Positions 12,322 to 23,230 of a stretch of 64,000 nucleotides of DNA are shown piece by piece. Both the position numbers and the translations under genes were made by a program. Source of the DNA: Silene latifolia (taxonomy: Eukaryota > Streptophyta > Magnoliopsida > Caryophyllales > Caryophyllaceae); contig NC_133526.1 of NCBI RefSeq assembly GCF_048544455.1, forward strand, positions 5,472,001 to 5,536,000. Direction: 5' to 3'. Position 1 is the first letter of the stretch. The number at the start of each line of letters is the position of its first letter. The notes under the pieces were generated by a model that ran no database searches, was not told the origin of the DNA, and was given only the letters and a program-made list of their open reading frames with translations.

Positions 12322-14790
12322 ATGGATCAAGAAACAGGAATACTAACAGGAAGTGGAACAACATCAGGAACATCAACAAAACAAGAAGAAGAAACTCCAT
12401 TAATCAAAGAAAAGAAGATGATGAAAGTAATGGTAGGTTTGGATGAAAGTGATGCAAGTTTTTATGGACTTAATTGGGCACTTCAACATCTTTTTACTCC
12501 CAAAACTTTGGCATCTGCAACACCAACTTTAGTGGATGATCCTAGAGCAAGTTTAAATGAAGAGGGTTGTTTGGTGTATTTAGCTCATGTTCAAAGCTCT
12601 TTTCATAATTATGTTTACCCTGTCGGGCCGGGTTTGCATACTGGTATAATTCATACTCCCTTCATCTCATTTATATTGTCCATCGTCTTTTGATTCATAC
12701 TCCCTTCATCTCATTTATTGATTATTGATTATTTTCTCTCTTTTTGATTTCTATCCCCAATTTTTTCTGGGATTTTGATTGGAGAAATTGGGTTTTTAAT
12801 TTAGCAAATTGGGTTTTCTGGGATTTTGATTTGGTCAATTGGATTTTCTGGGTTTTAAAATTAGCAAATTAGTGATAAATTGGTTATTCTGGGATTTTAA
12901 ATTGGTAATTAATTGGGTTTTCTGGGATTTAAATTGAGCAATTGGGTTTTCTGGGATTTTAATTTGAGTAATTGGGTTTTCTGGGATTTTAAATTGAAAA
13001 TTTGGGGATTTCTAGGATTTTAAAATAGATAAAAAAAAAATTGATTTTACTGGGAATTTCAATTTCAAAATGAAGGTGGAGTTTGGGAGTGTGATGATTT
13101 GGAAATATTTTTAGGTTTTGGCATTTTGTTCTAGGGAAAAGGTATTGGATTAATTTGTAAAAATAAATTTGGGGAAAAAAAAAAGAGAGATTGTTGAGAT
13201 TGTGAAGAGAGTGTGTTGTGTACAAGTTGTGAGCTTGTGACTTGTAATTCATACTCCCTTCACGAGTATAAGTTGTGAGCTTGTGACTTGTCTACAAGTT
13301 GTGAGCTTGTGACATGTTACCCTTGTTTTTTTCCCTCCCTAAGACACTAGAACATGTTAGTCTCTACGTTCCGTTTATATTGTTCCCTTTTCCTTTTCCG
13401 TCTTAAGTTATCCCAAATTAACTGTCTCTTTTATTTTCTCTGAGCTTTAGTTGAAAAAAAATGGACATTTAATACGAGTCTTAGTATGTAACTTGTTTTA
13501 AGCAAAACTACTGTTGACTATCTTGAGTGGTTGTGATTTAAACCAGCTGCTTTTGCTGGATCAAGTGTAGTAGAGTCGGTTAGGCAAGCACAAGCGGAAG
13601 TTTCAGCTCGAATCCTCGAGCGTGCATTGTCATTTTGCAGACACAACAAGGTAGCAAATTGAGTTCCCGAGAGCACTTTGGTACTTTAGTTTCATCATAT
13701 ATACAGTGTATGATGAATGAACTTAATAATTGTGCAGGTGAGAGCAGAAACATTGATTCTTGAAGGAGACCCGAAGGAGGAAATATGCAAAGCGATTGAA
13801 CAGACGCATGTGGATATGTTAGTCGTAGGTAGTCGCGGCCTAGGACAAATAAAAAGGTATGTCTATTTCTTTGTGTTTCGAGTCTCGACATTGCAGTGAA
13901 ATTACTTTGGCTCCTTATGAGTTGATATCATTATCAACCGTCCTATGTCCTATGTTATTTTTACCTTCGATCTTTATCTATAATTACAATTTTGATGGGA
14001 GTGGCATCAACCCGACAATGCTATGGTATATTGACTTCTAACCTGTCTTGCGTCTATCATGGTTTCTTCGTCTAGTGGTAGCTGCTGGAGGTAGGGGTGT
14101 ACACTGGACTGGGCCGGGGGCAGCTGGGCTGTCAATTTGTGGCCCAGGCCCGGCACTGAAAAGGGGTCGGACTGGGCTCCATAATGTCTGGCCCGGGTCC
14201 GGACCATATAGTGTTTTTTAGCATTTTTATAATTTTTAGCGGGCCAAGCCTGGCTGGAAATTTGGGGCACTGGCCCGGCCCGGGTAGAGGGACGGGCTGG
14301 GCTGGCACGCGGCCTGGCTAGACTAGAAAAAACCGGCCCACTAATGCGGGCTGGCCCGAGCTGGCCCGCACCGTTGAACAGCTTTAACTGGAAGCTTGTG
14401 TACGGAATGTCGAATATTCTATATTCTGATCCGCTTCCCTGCATGTTACTGATCATTGATCATGCACCTCATTCACTAACAAAAGAAAAAATTGTTCAAG
14501 TGTGACATTTAGCTGTGTAAATGATAATTTGAATCCTAGTCCAAAACTTGTACTCATTGATAATACGACACGAAAATGCTTAAAAACATGTATAACAATT
14601 AACAAGAGACAATGGATTAAAACATTAAAGGAAAAACAGTTGCAGATTCTGGACTGTTTTCTCATCTAATCTCTAGTTCACCCCATAGCTGTTGGTTTAC
14701 AGGGCATTTCTGGGAAGTGTCAGCGATTATTGCGCTCACCATGCAAGTTGCCCTGTTTTGATCGTGAAGCCGCCAAAAGAAGCCCACTAG
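12322..14790 (+). CDS. Universal stress protein (USP-A domain), four exons
   Basis: The exons are 12322-12631, 13547-13650, 13738-13856 and 14703-14790, joined by GT-AG introns in matching phases to give 206 residues. The start is the first ATG of the conserved frame (MDQETG). The N-terminal tail is rich in Thr, Ser and Gly, then comes the USP strand KVMVGLDESDASF. The last two exons give VVGSRGLGQIKR and AFLGSVSDY, which together make the G-x2-G-x9-G-S/T nucleotide-binding motif of ATP-binding USPs, and PVLIVKPP is the usual final strand. Soluble plant USPs of this kind respond to stress, often by binding ATP; the exact role here is unknown. Intron 1 holds tandem repeats (12762-13025, 13222-13312) and intron 3 a GC-rich repeat. 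The tail-to-tail neighbour is F-box A. Confidence 0.9.
12762..13025. repeat. Degenerate minisatellite in USP1 intron 1
   Basis: About eight imperfect repeats of a roughly 32-base unit built on TTGGGTTTTCTGGGATTTTA. It is absent from the USP2 copy because the intron was deleted there. Confidence 0.75.
13222..13312. repeat. Three direct repeats in USP1 intron 1
   Basis: The unit AAGTTGTGAGCTTGTGAC occurs three times. It is missing from USP2 with the rest of the intron. Confidence 0.75.
14090..14385. repeat. GC-rich interspersed repeat in USP1 intron 3
   Basis: A block full of GGGCCGGG and GGCCCGG words, unlike the AT-rich flanks, starting near TAGGGGTGTACAC. It recurs in USP2 intron 3 at about 46085-46380. 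The base composition and word pattern look like a plant MITE, but its ends and target duplication are not clear. Confidence 0.5.
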
Positions 14791-14941
14791 CCTAAATACA
14801 AAGCGATCGCAGTGAAGCGACTCCCAAGCTAAATAATATGAATATGCATACTATTAGTTTATGTTTTCCAGTGAACTATTTGGTCTAGTGTAATTGATGT
14901 CTTTCAAAAACCCTAGTTTTCCGGCTCGACTATGGAGTCGA

Positions 14942-15008
14942 AGCTATGTTTATATCGTGTCAAACAATGTTTGTAGCTATGTTTATATCGTGTCAAACAA
15001 TGTTTGTA
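14942..15008. repeat. Tandem duplication, about 33 bases, two units
   Basis: The unit starting AGCTATGTTTATATCGTGTC occurs twice in a row between USP1 and F-box A. The same pair is present in copy 2 at about 46937-47003, so it predates the duplication or was spread by conversion. Confidence 0.85.
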
Positions 15009-15038
15009 ACTTATTCTCGGATAAAACCTTACGGCATC

Positions 15039-16181
15039 TTAATCCTTAATTTCTTGCAACTTTGTCGAGGAGCAACCTGGAATCGTAACGAGGCTTGCAA
15101 TACACACCATGGCTGATTGATCCCTTGGCAATGCCTCTAGTTTGATTGTTGTGTTATCTCGTTGATCATACCAAAACAGACCATAGTTGTCAAGTAGTAA
15201 CCGATGTCGTCCTTCCTTTGAACGAGCAATAATATGATAATGCCATTCTATATGTCGAGGAAAACGCAACATCCGCTTCCATGAACCGTATTCTTCCATG
15301 ATCCAAAGGTCGTGATAAAATTTACTAGGGTAATAATTATCAACATGTAAGTATAACCATCCATCCAACTCTCCCATTATTATACCCGATATCAATTGAA
15401 TCGGTAAACATAAATCGTCTTTCCAATTCTCTGAAGCGACGTCAAAACGGACAATTCGATAATCTCTACGACCACGACCCCTTCCATCTTCTACTAATTT
15501 AGGTGAGGTAAGATAGTGTAGCATCTTGTTACTAAATATTACTTCGCGTCGGTTTTCCCAACTTCTCCCGTATGAAACTGGAGCAGGAGGAGTACGGCAG
15601 CTCCATAAATCGGCCTTCAAGCTGTATACATGCACATCTCGGTCAGTCTCCGTCCAGAATCTATTACTCACTACGATCTTATAATCATCGTGGTCGCTAT
15701 CATAACCAAAACCATATGATAAGCTATAGAACTTCCATATCTTCTCCGACGGAGGAAGGATTAATTTGAAAGTACGCATTGTAGGGTTGCATATAAGGAA
15801 GCTCTTAACTGGCCACTCCTCGTAATTACCGTCCTTCACAATAACTTTGAAGCAAACCAAACCGTTGCAAGAGCCTATAGTTTGTCTATAGTCATAGTTT
15901 CTTATGGTACCCTCGGGCCAATTCAATTTGGTCACTTTAACCGGGTGATAAAGATCATCAACAATGCAAGGGGTACGAGTAAAGAAAAGGGTACGATTGT
16001 GTTGTGATTTGGGTTCGAGGGATTTGTTAAGATGTAGATTAGCAAAGACAGGATTGTTAATAAGATTGTACCACTCTTTGCATACGCACCTGAAGCATAG
16101 GACGGATTTAGCCGGTAACCAAACTAGTATTTCGAGAATCACATCTAAAGGTATTTGATTGGTCGTCTTTAGACACCCCAT
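15039..16181 (-). CDS. F-box/FBA protein A
   Basis: A single-exon gene of 380 residues starting at ATG (MGCLKTTNQIP). The F-box covers about residues 9-52 (PLDVILEILVWLPAKSVLCF, then CVCKEWYNLI) and should bind SKP1 in an SCF ubiquitin ligase. The rest is an F-box-associated (FBA, beta-propeller-like) region with family marks GSCNGLVC (103-110), CNPTMRTF (131-138), YGFGYD (156-161) and DDYKIV (165-170); it would recruit the unknown target. About 380-400 residues is the normal length of the family. The gene is head-to-head with B and tail-to-tail with USP1. Its twin is H, whose C-terminal half is identical in protein sequence. A TATA-like run lies at about 16233-16241 on the minus strand. No sign of damage. 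Confidence 0.93.
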   Translation of the reverse strand: MGCLKTTNQIPLDVILEILVWLPAKSVLCFRCVCKEWYNLINNPVFANLHLNKSLEPKSQHNRTLFFTRTPCIVDDLYHPVKVTKLNWPEGTIRNYDYRQTIGSCNGLVCFKVIVKDGNYEEWPVKSFLICNPTMRTFKLILPPSEKIWKFYSLSYGFGYDSDHDDYKIVVSNRFWTETDRDVHVYSLKADLWSCRTPPAPVSYGRSWENRREVIFSNKMLHYLTSPKLVEDGRGRGRRDYRIVRFDVASENWKDDLCLPIQLISGIIMGELDGWLYLHVDNYYPSKFYHDLWIMEEYGSWKRMLRFPRHIEWHYHIIARSKEGRHRLLLDNYGLFWYDQRDNTTIKLEALPRDQSAMVCIASLVTIPGCSSTKLQEIKD

Positions 16182-16993
16182 ATCTCAAATCTTGAATTGG
16201 AAAACAATTGCCGTAACTTCAAATCACAAAATATATATGGCAAGAATCATATTGAGTTTAGGAAGGTAATTGTTGCTAGGATTCTAATGCGATTGATGTA
16301 AATCTTTCCTTTCTTAGAATCTTAACATGTGCCCATTCACATGTTAGGGTTTGCTTGGATTGATAAGGTGTATCTCCTGAATCTATTACTCTCATAAAAG
16401 GGAGTAAAACATCTAGTCAGTAATCATTACCCTTATGCCAAACCTGATAATGAACTCATTACCTAAGTAATTAAATTCTCAGGTAATTATCACCCAATTA
16501 AAATTTACCCCCGAATTATTCCATAGATTCAAGGCAACCCCTCATGAAAAACCGTAATTAAAAACTGATTTTTTAAGAATATGTTCACTCACAACAAAAG
16601 AAGCATTATTTTGTGGCATTAGGATTCACCATCCAAATATTTATCAAGTTCATGGACTTATGAGAGCTTATGTGAAAATAAATCATGGCCTTGTTATGTT
16701 ACGGTAAAAGAAGCCCGATAAATGTACAACATGGCTATGTTAGCTTATATATACTAAAAGAAATAGGGAAATATTATTATAGGGAAATATTATTATTACA
16801 AGAATAAAATAAAATATTTTGCTAATCATTTGTCTAAGATGTAATTTTTTTTATTAGGAAAGTTACATTAGATTAAAACTTGATATTTAGAAATTCAGTG
16901 GCGATTAGAATCCTAAGAACAATTACATTCCTGAACACAATATATCCTCTGAGGTCCGGTCCGGGGTTGTGTTCTGTCACAAGTTTTCGAGAT
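16182..16993. promoter_or_regulatory. Shared upstream region of head-to-head genes A and B
   Basis: The 812 bases between two divergent start codons must contain both promoters. A Tourist-like MITE at 16347-16541 splits it. The corresponding spacer between H and I (48378-50341) is longer because of other insertions. Confidence 0.6.
16347..16541. mobile_element. Tourist-like MITE in A-B spacer
   Basis: A 195-base element with imperfect inverted ends (GGGTTTGCTTGGATT against GGGGTTGCCTTGAAT), flanked by TTA and TCA. Copy 2 (near 48539) lacks it, reading straight through, so it inserted after the duplication. A three-base TTA-type duplication suits PIF/Harbinger. Confidence 0.6.
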
Positions 16994-18185
16994 ATGAGGG
17001 GTCTAAAGACGATCCATCGAATGCCATTAGATGTGATCCTCGAAATACTAGTTTTGTTACCGGTTAATTCCGCCGTACACTTCAAGTGCGTATGCAAAGA
17101 GTGGTACAATCTGATCAACAGCCCCGTCTTCGCTAATCTCCAAGTTAACAAATCCCTCGAATCCAAGTCAGGACACAATCGTGCCCTTTTCTGTACTTGT
17201 ACCCTTTCGATCGTTGGCGATCTTTATAAACCCTTAAAATGGACCAAATTGAATTGGCCTAACGATACGATAATAGACGACGTCGATAGACATCTGGTGG
17301 GCTCTTGCAATGGCTTGGTTTGCTTCAAAGTTTTTCCGAGTTCTAAGGATACCACCATTTGTAGTTACACGGTTAGGTGCTTCCTTATATGCAACCCGTC
17401 AACACGTACTTTCAAATTAGTCCTTCCTTCTTCGGAGAACAAATGGAATCGTCGGGGCTCATCATATGGTTTTGGTTACGATAGAGACCAAGGTGATTAT
17501 AAAATTATAGCGACGAGACGTGTTTGGAATGAGAATCATCCTGATGTGTGTATATACAGCTTAAAAGCCGATTTATGGCGTTGTCCTAGTACTTCTCCTA
17601 CCCGATTTTCATCCGGGAAAACCTGGAACAACTATGGACGCACCAAAGTATTCGGAAACAAGATCGAGCACAGCATGCTGCTACATTATCTTCTTTTAAG
17701 TAAGATAGAAAGCGATGGACGTGTCACCTTAATTAGATTATCGAATTGCTCGTTTTGATGTCGCTTCAGAGAAATGGATAGACGACCTAAATTTACCGGT
17801 TGAAATGAATGATGCCATACAACTTAGACAGTTGGATAGTTGGTTATACATACACGGCATTTATTCAAACGACGTTTGGATAATGGAGGAATATGGTTCT
17901 TGGAAGAAGATGTTTCATCTTCCTCAAGATTTAGCGTGGCATTATCTTATTACGCGTTCAGAGGACGGACACGGACATCATCGTTTATTGCTTCAATATT
18001 ATCGAGGTTCTGAGAATTGTATAAAATGGTACAATCACAGAGATAACACCATTGTACCCTTCCAAATAGAGGCAACAGTAAGGCCTGATGGAGTCGGTCC
18101 GCCACCACTCATACTTTGTATTATATCAAGCCTCGTTGCGATTCCAGGTTGCTCCTCCACAAAGTTTCAAGAAATCAAGGATTAA
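16994..18185 (+). pseudogene. F-box/FBA gene B, frameshifted
   Basis: The first frame runs from ATG 16994 (MRGLKTIHRMP) through the F-box and two thirds of the FBA region to a stop at 17756-17758, about 254 residues. A 4-base insertion near 17734 (CCTTAATTAGATT, where gene I has CCTTAGATT) throws the end out of frame. Downstream, the old frame stays open to 18185 and still encodes the family C-terminus ending FQEIKD. Without the insertion the gene would be 1188 bases, the family size. The rest is well preserved, so the break looks recent. The truncated product keeps the F-box but lacks roughly a third of the target-binding region. Sister gene I in copy 2 is broken differently. Confidence 0.88.
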
Positions 18186-18512
18186 TGAGTTTTGTCCATC
18201 TCATAAGTCACAATTAGATGTCGTGGTTTTTTCAGTTAATGTATTATACAACTGGTTGTATATATAACCTATTCAATGTAGTTGAGTTTGTTATAAAGTT
18301 ATCGAGCTCTACTAACAAAGTTATCGAGCTATGATACATAGTGATTGAGCTTAACAGAATAATTATTAAGCTCAATAACTTATAAAATAATTAACCAAAT
18401 TTGTGTAAGAGCTCATCAATTTTATGTAAGAGCTCAACAACTTTGAGGCGGTTATACAATGCTACTATACAACTGGTATAGTCGTATATTAGACGAGACG
18501 AGATCATTATCG
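18186..18512. other. B 3' flank, shared with copy 2
   Basis: No gene. The stretch carries short repeated words (GTTATCGAGCT, AAGAGCTCA) and matches about 62263-62564 downstream of gene I. Confidence 0.6.
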
Positions 18513-18521
18513 TAATAATAT

Positions 18522-18892
18522 GAGAAAATTGTTGATTATAGCCTTTTATAAACCACTTTTTTGTAAATTACATCCAAAACTTTAACTCCGACGGACAATT
18601 GACTCCAATTTGAATTTTTGTCACTTAAGTTCATTTTTTATGACGAAAATACCCTCACCCTCATTCTTTATAATCCCTTGTTCATCTTCCTTCTTCATAT
18701 TTCACTCCTCATCTCTTTAATTCTTCTTCAATTGAGAAGTAAAAAGACATAATCTAGGGAAAGTAAGTCACTTTTTAACAAATTTGACCGAAAAGAGTAT
18801 TGTGGTGCAATTTTGTAAGAAAAGTAAAATTTTGGATGTAATTTGCAAAAAAATATAAGGCTGTAATTTTCAAAAAAATCAACAATTTTCTC
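18522..18892. mobile_element. Mutator-like MITE (copy 1)
   Basis: A 371-base element with inverted ends GAGAAAATTGTTGATT and a 9-base direct repeat TAATAATAT (18513-18521 and 18893-18901). It is also present in copy 2 (62574-62945). The related spacer upstream of gene F has the unfilled site at 37369-37377, so the MITE arrived after the F spacer split off but before the block duplication. Confidence 0.9.
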
Positions 18893-18901
18893 TAATAATA
18901 T

Positions 18902-19343
18902 AGGAACTTTTTATTTGTCATAGGCAGCGACTACCTCCAACAATATATTTTTGTGAACATAATCGCGATTAAAATTCTAAGTATTTAGCTAAGACGTACT
19001 ACTACAATTTAATTTGGGCACATTATAAAAAAACCCATTTATTAAAGTTTCAAATATAAAATATTAATATTTTAAAAAATTCTTAATTTATCTTTGACCC
19101 AACGGATACCCGTTCGGGTCGCTTTGGGTTCGGGTCAAACGGGTCGTCGAGTCAAAATTTTCGGGTCTTGACCTTAAAAAACTGGTTAGGTAGGGTTTTC
19201 GGGTTGGGTCAGAATTTGACAGGTCTACTTGCCTCCCTCGGTGAATAGTGCTTCGCTTTTTGATTTATCGTTATTGAAGTAATATGCCTTCGTGCTTTCT
19301 TTTCAAAAAAAAAAGAAGGATTGGGACGGAGTGAGGGCTTATC
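18902..19343. other. Intergenic, repeat-derived
   Basis: No gene. A block at about 19095-19235 is rich in GGGTC and CGGGT words and looks like an old interspersed repeat. It is shared with copy 2 at about 63140-63290. Confidence 0.5.
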
Positions 19344-19346
19344 TAA

Positions 19347-19706
19347 GGTCCTGTTCTTTTGGATTGAAATGTTCTGAACTGAACTGAACTGAACTGAACT
19401 TAATGGAGCTGAACTGAACTGAACTGAATGGAGCTGAACTGAACTGAATTGAACTGAACTGAAATAATAATAAAAAGATTATACTAATAATAATAAACAA
19501 TAGTACCAATAATAATAAATATAATAATAATATTATTAATTAAAAATAATAATATATTAATATAATCTAATAATAATAATCTAATAAGATATATAAAAAA
19601 TAAAATAGTAATATAATAATAAATATAGTAATAATAATAATATATTAGTAATATAAATGATTACATTATTAATAATATTAAATTATATTAATAATAATAA
19701 CTAATA

Positions 19707-19740
<34 letters not shown>

Positions 19741-20158
19741 TAATAACTTATTAATATAATAATATTAAATATAATAATAATAATAATATTGAATATATTA
19801 ATAAAATAATAAATGTAATATAATAACTTATTAATATAATAATAAATAAATATATTAAATATAAATATAATAATATTACTATTAATTATAATAACATAAT
19901 AATAAATAAATATATTAAATATATAAATCATACGAATTAAATAATAATAAATATAATAGTAATATAATAAATATAAAAATAATAATATAATAAAAATAAT
20001 AAATTAATATAATAATAATGATATTAATAAGTATATAAAATAAGAATAATAATATTAATGTTGAAATAAACTAATCTGAACTGAACTGAACTGAATGGAG
20101 CTGAACTGTACTGAACTGAGCTTATTAGAACTGAAATTAAGTCCAAAAGAACAGGGCC
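19347..20158. mobile_element. Tourist-like (PIF/Harbinger-type) element
   Basis: An 812-base insertion with inverted ends (GGTCCTGTTCTTTTGGA and GGCCCTGTTCTTTTGGAC) and a TAA duplication (19344-19346, 20159-20161). Copy 2 reads through the site with one TAA at 63393-63395. Subterminal runs of the 5-base word CTGAA flank an interior made almost only of ATA/ATT triplets, which has clearly expanded as a microsatellite. No transposase. Confidence 0.88.
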
Positions 20159-20335
20159 TAAGACGTATTACAATTTAATGAAAAGCACATTCAGATTACA
20201 ACGTGATATTTTTTGTTAACATAATCGCAAATAGAATCCTAATGACAATCAACTTCCTAATCTCAATATAATTCATTCCTGCTTTAAAATCTGAGATCAT
20301 CCAGGTTGTTGTTCTCTGTCACAAGATTTTCAGAA

Positions 20336-21562
20336 ATGGGATTTCTCACTACAAGAAACAAGTGCAATCTAAAGACGACCCATCAAATGCCTTTAGATGT
20401 GATCCTTGAAATACTAATTTTGTTACCCGCTAAATCGGTCCTACGCTTCAAGTGCGTATGCAAAGAATGGTGCAATCTTATCAACAATCCCCTCTTCGCT
20501 AAACTCCATCTTAACAAATCCCTCCAATCCGACTCAAGACACAATCATGCCCTTTTATGTGAAACTACCCTTCGTGTCGTCGATGATCTGTATCGCCCCT
20601 CGAGATGGACCAAATTGAATTGGCCTAAGCAAATAAAAAAAAATGATAAAGCCTATAGCGATGTTGTAGGCTCGTGTAATGGCTTGGTTTGCTTCAAATT
20701 TTTTGTATTGAATGGTAGTGCAACTCATTTGCCTTATTACACGCTTTCGTGCTTCTTTATATGTAACCCTACAACACGTACTTTCAAATTAATCCTTCCT
20801 TCTTCGGACAAGATATGGTCGAACCATGACTTATCATACGGTTTTGGTTACGATAGTGAACACGATGACTACAAGATTGTAGCGACTAGTAGGGTTTGGA
20901 TGGAAAGTGACCGAGATGTGCGTATATTCAGCTTAAAAGCTGATTTATGGAGCTATCCTACTCCTCCTCCTACTCGAGTTTCTTCCGGAAGAAGATGGGA
21001 AACCCAACAAAAGGCGATATATAGAAATAAGATGCTACACTATCTTGTTTCTGCTTGGATAGTAGGTGATGGAAGTTATGGAGTCTATAAAGATTATCGA
21101 ATTGCTCGATTTGATGTTGTTACGGAGAAATGGATAGACGACCTTAGTATACCTCAACTAAAAAATCCGGTAGTATACCTGAGAGAGTTTGATGGACGGT
21201 TATACCTACGTGTTCATTATTCTTACTCGACTGACGTTTGGTTAATGGAAGAACATGGTTCATGGAAGGAGATGTTTCATCTACCAGCAGCCTTCTTGTA
21301 CCATCGTCTTATTGCGTGTTTGAAGGACGACGGAAGCCATCGTTTACTGCTTCAAAATCATGGTGAAGTCAAATGGTATGATCCCCAAAATAGCACAACT
21401 GTACCCTTCGCTCTAAAGGTGCCATCGTCAAGGTATAGGTTAGTCGTCATGCTTTATATTCCAAGCCTCGTTACGATTCCAGGGTACTCCGTCCAAAAGT
21501 GGCCTGAAATCAAGGAAATAGGACTTATGCGACGTCTTTTACGTTTTATAGGCTTATCTTAG
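20336..21562 (+). CDS. F-box/FBA protein C
   Basis: One exon, 408 residues from ATG 20336 (MGFLTTRNKCN); an in-frame extension upstream lacks an ATG and is not used. The F-box lies at about residues 18-61 (PLDVILEILILLPAKSVLRF, CVCKEWCNLI), followed by the FBA marks VGSCNGLVCF, CNPTTRTFKL, YGFGYDSEHDDYKI and the C-terminal SLVTIPG. It belongs to the subgroup C, D, F, G, J, whose N-terminus has about eight more residues than A, B, E, H and I. The C-terminus runs about 15 residues past the usual EIK end (LLRFIGLS), as in F. Nearest relative in the window: partial gene J. The gene is intact. Confidence 0.93.
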   Translation: MGFLTTRNKCNLKTTHQMPLDVILEILILLPAKSVLRFKCVCKEWCNLINNPLFAKLHLNKSLQSDSRHNHALLCETTLRVVDDLYRPSRWTKLNWPKQIKKNDKAYSDVVGSCNGLVCFKFFVLNGSATHLPYYTLSCFFICNPTTRTFKLILPSSDKIWSNHDLSYGFGYDSEHDDYKIVATSRVWMESDRDVRIFSLKADLWSYPTPPPTRVSSGRRWETQQKAIYRNKMLHYLVSAWIVGDGSYGVYKDYRIARFDVVTEKWIDDLSIPQLKNPVVYLREFDGRLYLRVHYSYSTDVWLMEEHGSWKEMFHLPAAFLYHRLIACLKDDGSHRLLLQNHGEVKWYDPQNSTTVPFALKVPSSRYRLVVMLYIPSLVTIPGYSVQKWPEIKEIGLMRRLLRFIGLS

Positions 21563-21965
21563 AATACCCATTATGTTGGGTATTCTAAGATTGGGCGCCA
21601 CCGGGTGACACTAACTCATTATTTTATTCACATATTCCGATATTTGGTTGATGTTATTCAATCAAAAACGATACTACCAAATAAAGATGCATGGTGGAAT
21701 TGTAAAATGATTAGAACGGAGGAAGTACCTTTTTATTTGTCCTAGAAATAAAACATACGAGGCTAAGATTTGGACATCGTCCTAGTTATGTGTGTTAATA
21801 CTTATACTTCAACCACCGAGGTGCAAATGATAATTTGTTCACTAAACTATATAGGGACTTAAATAGTCTGCAGGGTTCGAGGTTCATCTCGACATAACCA
21901 AGGTCCTCCATTAAGTATTGGGAACTTGAGTTTGGTATACCATTTTTTTTTATCTAAAATGATAT
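21563..21965. other. Intergenic between C and D
   Basis: No gene. Pol III-like words (GGTTCGAGGTTC near 21880) before a T-rich end at about 21945 hint at an old SINE, but no tail or flanking repeat supports it. A Stowaway-like end word occurs near 21716. Confidence 0.4.
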
Positions 21966-22540
21966 GGGATTTCTCAGTACAAGAAACAAGTGCAATCTAA
22001 GAAGACCCATCAAATGCCTTTAGATGTGATTCTTGAAATACTAATTTGGTTGCCGGGTAAATCGGTCCTACGCTTCAAGTGCGTATGCAAAGAGTGGTGC
22101 AATCTTATCAACAATCCCCTCTTCGCTAAACTCCATCTTAACAAATCCCTTCAATCCGACTCAAAACACAATTGTACCCTTTTTACAACTGCTTTTCGTT
22201 TCATCGATGATTTATATCGCCCCTCTAGATGGATCAAATTGAATTGGCCTAAGGATATAATAAGAACCAATAGTACCTGTAACAATGTTGTAGGCTCCTG
22301 TAATGGCATGGTTTACTGGTTCAAGGTAATTGGAATCTCAAATGGTATGATCACCAAGATAACAAAACGGTACCCTTCACTCTAAAAGTCTAAAGGTATC
22401 ATCAAGGTTTTATAGCTCTGTCGTGTTTTGTATTGCAAGCCTCATTACGATTCCAGGGTGCTCCTCGGAAAAGTTGCATGTTAACAAGGAAAAAGGAGCT
22501 AAGCGTCGTCTTTTACGTTGTATAGGCTTATCTTCATAGT
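21966..22540 (+). pseudogene. F-box/FBA gene D, internally deleted
   Basis: It begins like C at ATG 21966 (MGFLSTRNKCN), but a one-base loss near 22000 shifts the frame. The F-box itself (PLDVILEILIWLPGKSVLRF) and the first part of the FBA region up to VGSCNGMV are kept in the other frame. Near 22315 about 700 bases of the family sequence are missing: the text jumps from the start of the FBA region to its last 60 residues, which survive out of frame to the family C-terminus GLSS at about 22540. Gene G is the closest full-length relative for both halves. It may still yield a short F-box-only peptide, but the adaptor is lost. Confidence 0.88.
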
Positions 22541-22889
22541 ACGGTTTAAAACTTGATATCAAAACTGTACTTTATGTATGCCTGAATTATCGTCCCAAGC
22601 ATTCAAATCCTATCATTCGAATGAAATTAGGATATGAAATTAGTAGAGGATGAGAAAACAGTAATGAAATCCTCATCTAATAATTTGTTTTTTTTTTTTT
22701 TTCAATTATTGAAAGCGTATTCTCGGTAGTCAATGCTTTAAGCTCGACGTCCTTTCGCCGCCCAAAACAGTTTTTCTTGTAGTGATTAGTCTGTCTACAA
22801 AGTGAACTAATCTGAACAAATCAATTATTACGCTAAAATTAAACGAAATACTCCGTATCACATAAAACAGTTTTAAATATTATCGGTGG
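22541..22889. other. Intergenic with a CACTA-type terminus
   Basis: No gene. The word CACTACAAGAAAAACTG occurs on the minus strand ending at 22784, which is the classic terminal sequence of CACTA transposons. No matching partner end was found nearby, so it is probably a stray end. Confidence 0.45.
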
Positions 22890-23155
22890 CTGATATTGAC
22901 CACAAACAACAGAAATCATATCAGAAAGGACAGTTTCGACATCAAGTTTGAAACAGACGGCGCTTAGTTCCTTTTTCGACATCAGTGAAGTTTTAAATAT
23001 TATCAGTGAAGGGTACCGTTTTGATAGCTTGGTGATCATACCATTTGAGATTCCCCACGTTCATCTAGAGTTTGAAGCAGTAAACGATGACGTCCGTCCT
23101 TTGAAAGAGCAATAAGCTGATACCGCCCTTCAAATTTTATAGGAAGATGAATAAG
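22890..23155 (-). pseudogene. F-box/FBA C-terminal fragment
   Basis: The minus strand encodes a piece of the family C-terminus (YQLIALSKDGRHRLLLQ at about 23075-23130), then a frameshifted WYDHQ-type stretch, then 3' flank very like that of gene F. There is no F-box. At 23155 it joins abruptly to the 3' flank of gene E, so it is the scrap of a rearrangement. Confidence 0.8.
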
Positions 23156-23230
23156 TTGTATATATAACCAGTTGTATAATACATTAACTGTAAAAACCAC
23201 GATATCTAATTATGAGATCGACAAAACTCG

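Noticed and set aside
14007-14456. 149-residue open frame on the minus strand within USP1 intron 3, repeated in USP2
   Set aside because: It overlaps the GC-rich interspersed repeat; openness follows from the repeat's base composition. It is identical in both copies only because the region is duplicated or converted.
19701-19931. Minus-strand frame rich in Ile, Tyr and Asn
   Set aside because: It is the translation of the ATA/ATT microsatellite core of the Tourist-like element.
21780-21955. Possible third SINE between C and D
   Set aside because: It has B-box-like words and a T-rich end, but no clear A box spacing and no flanking duplication.
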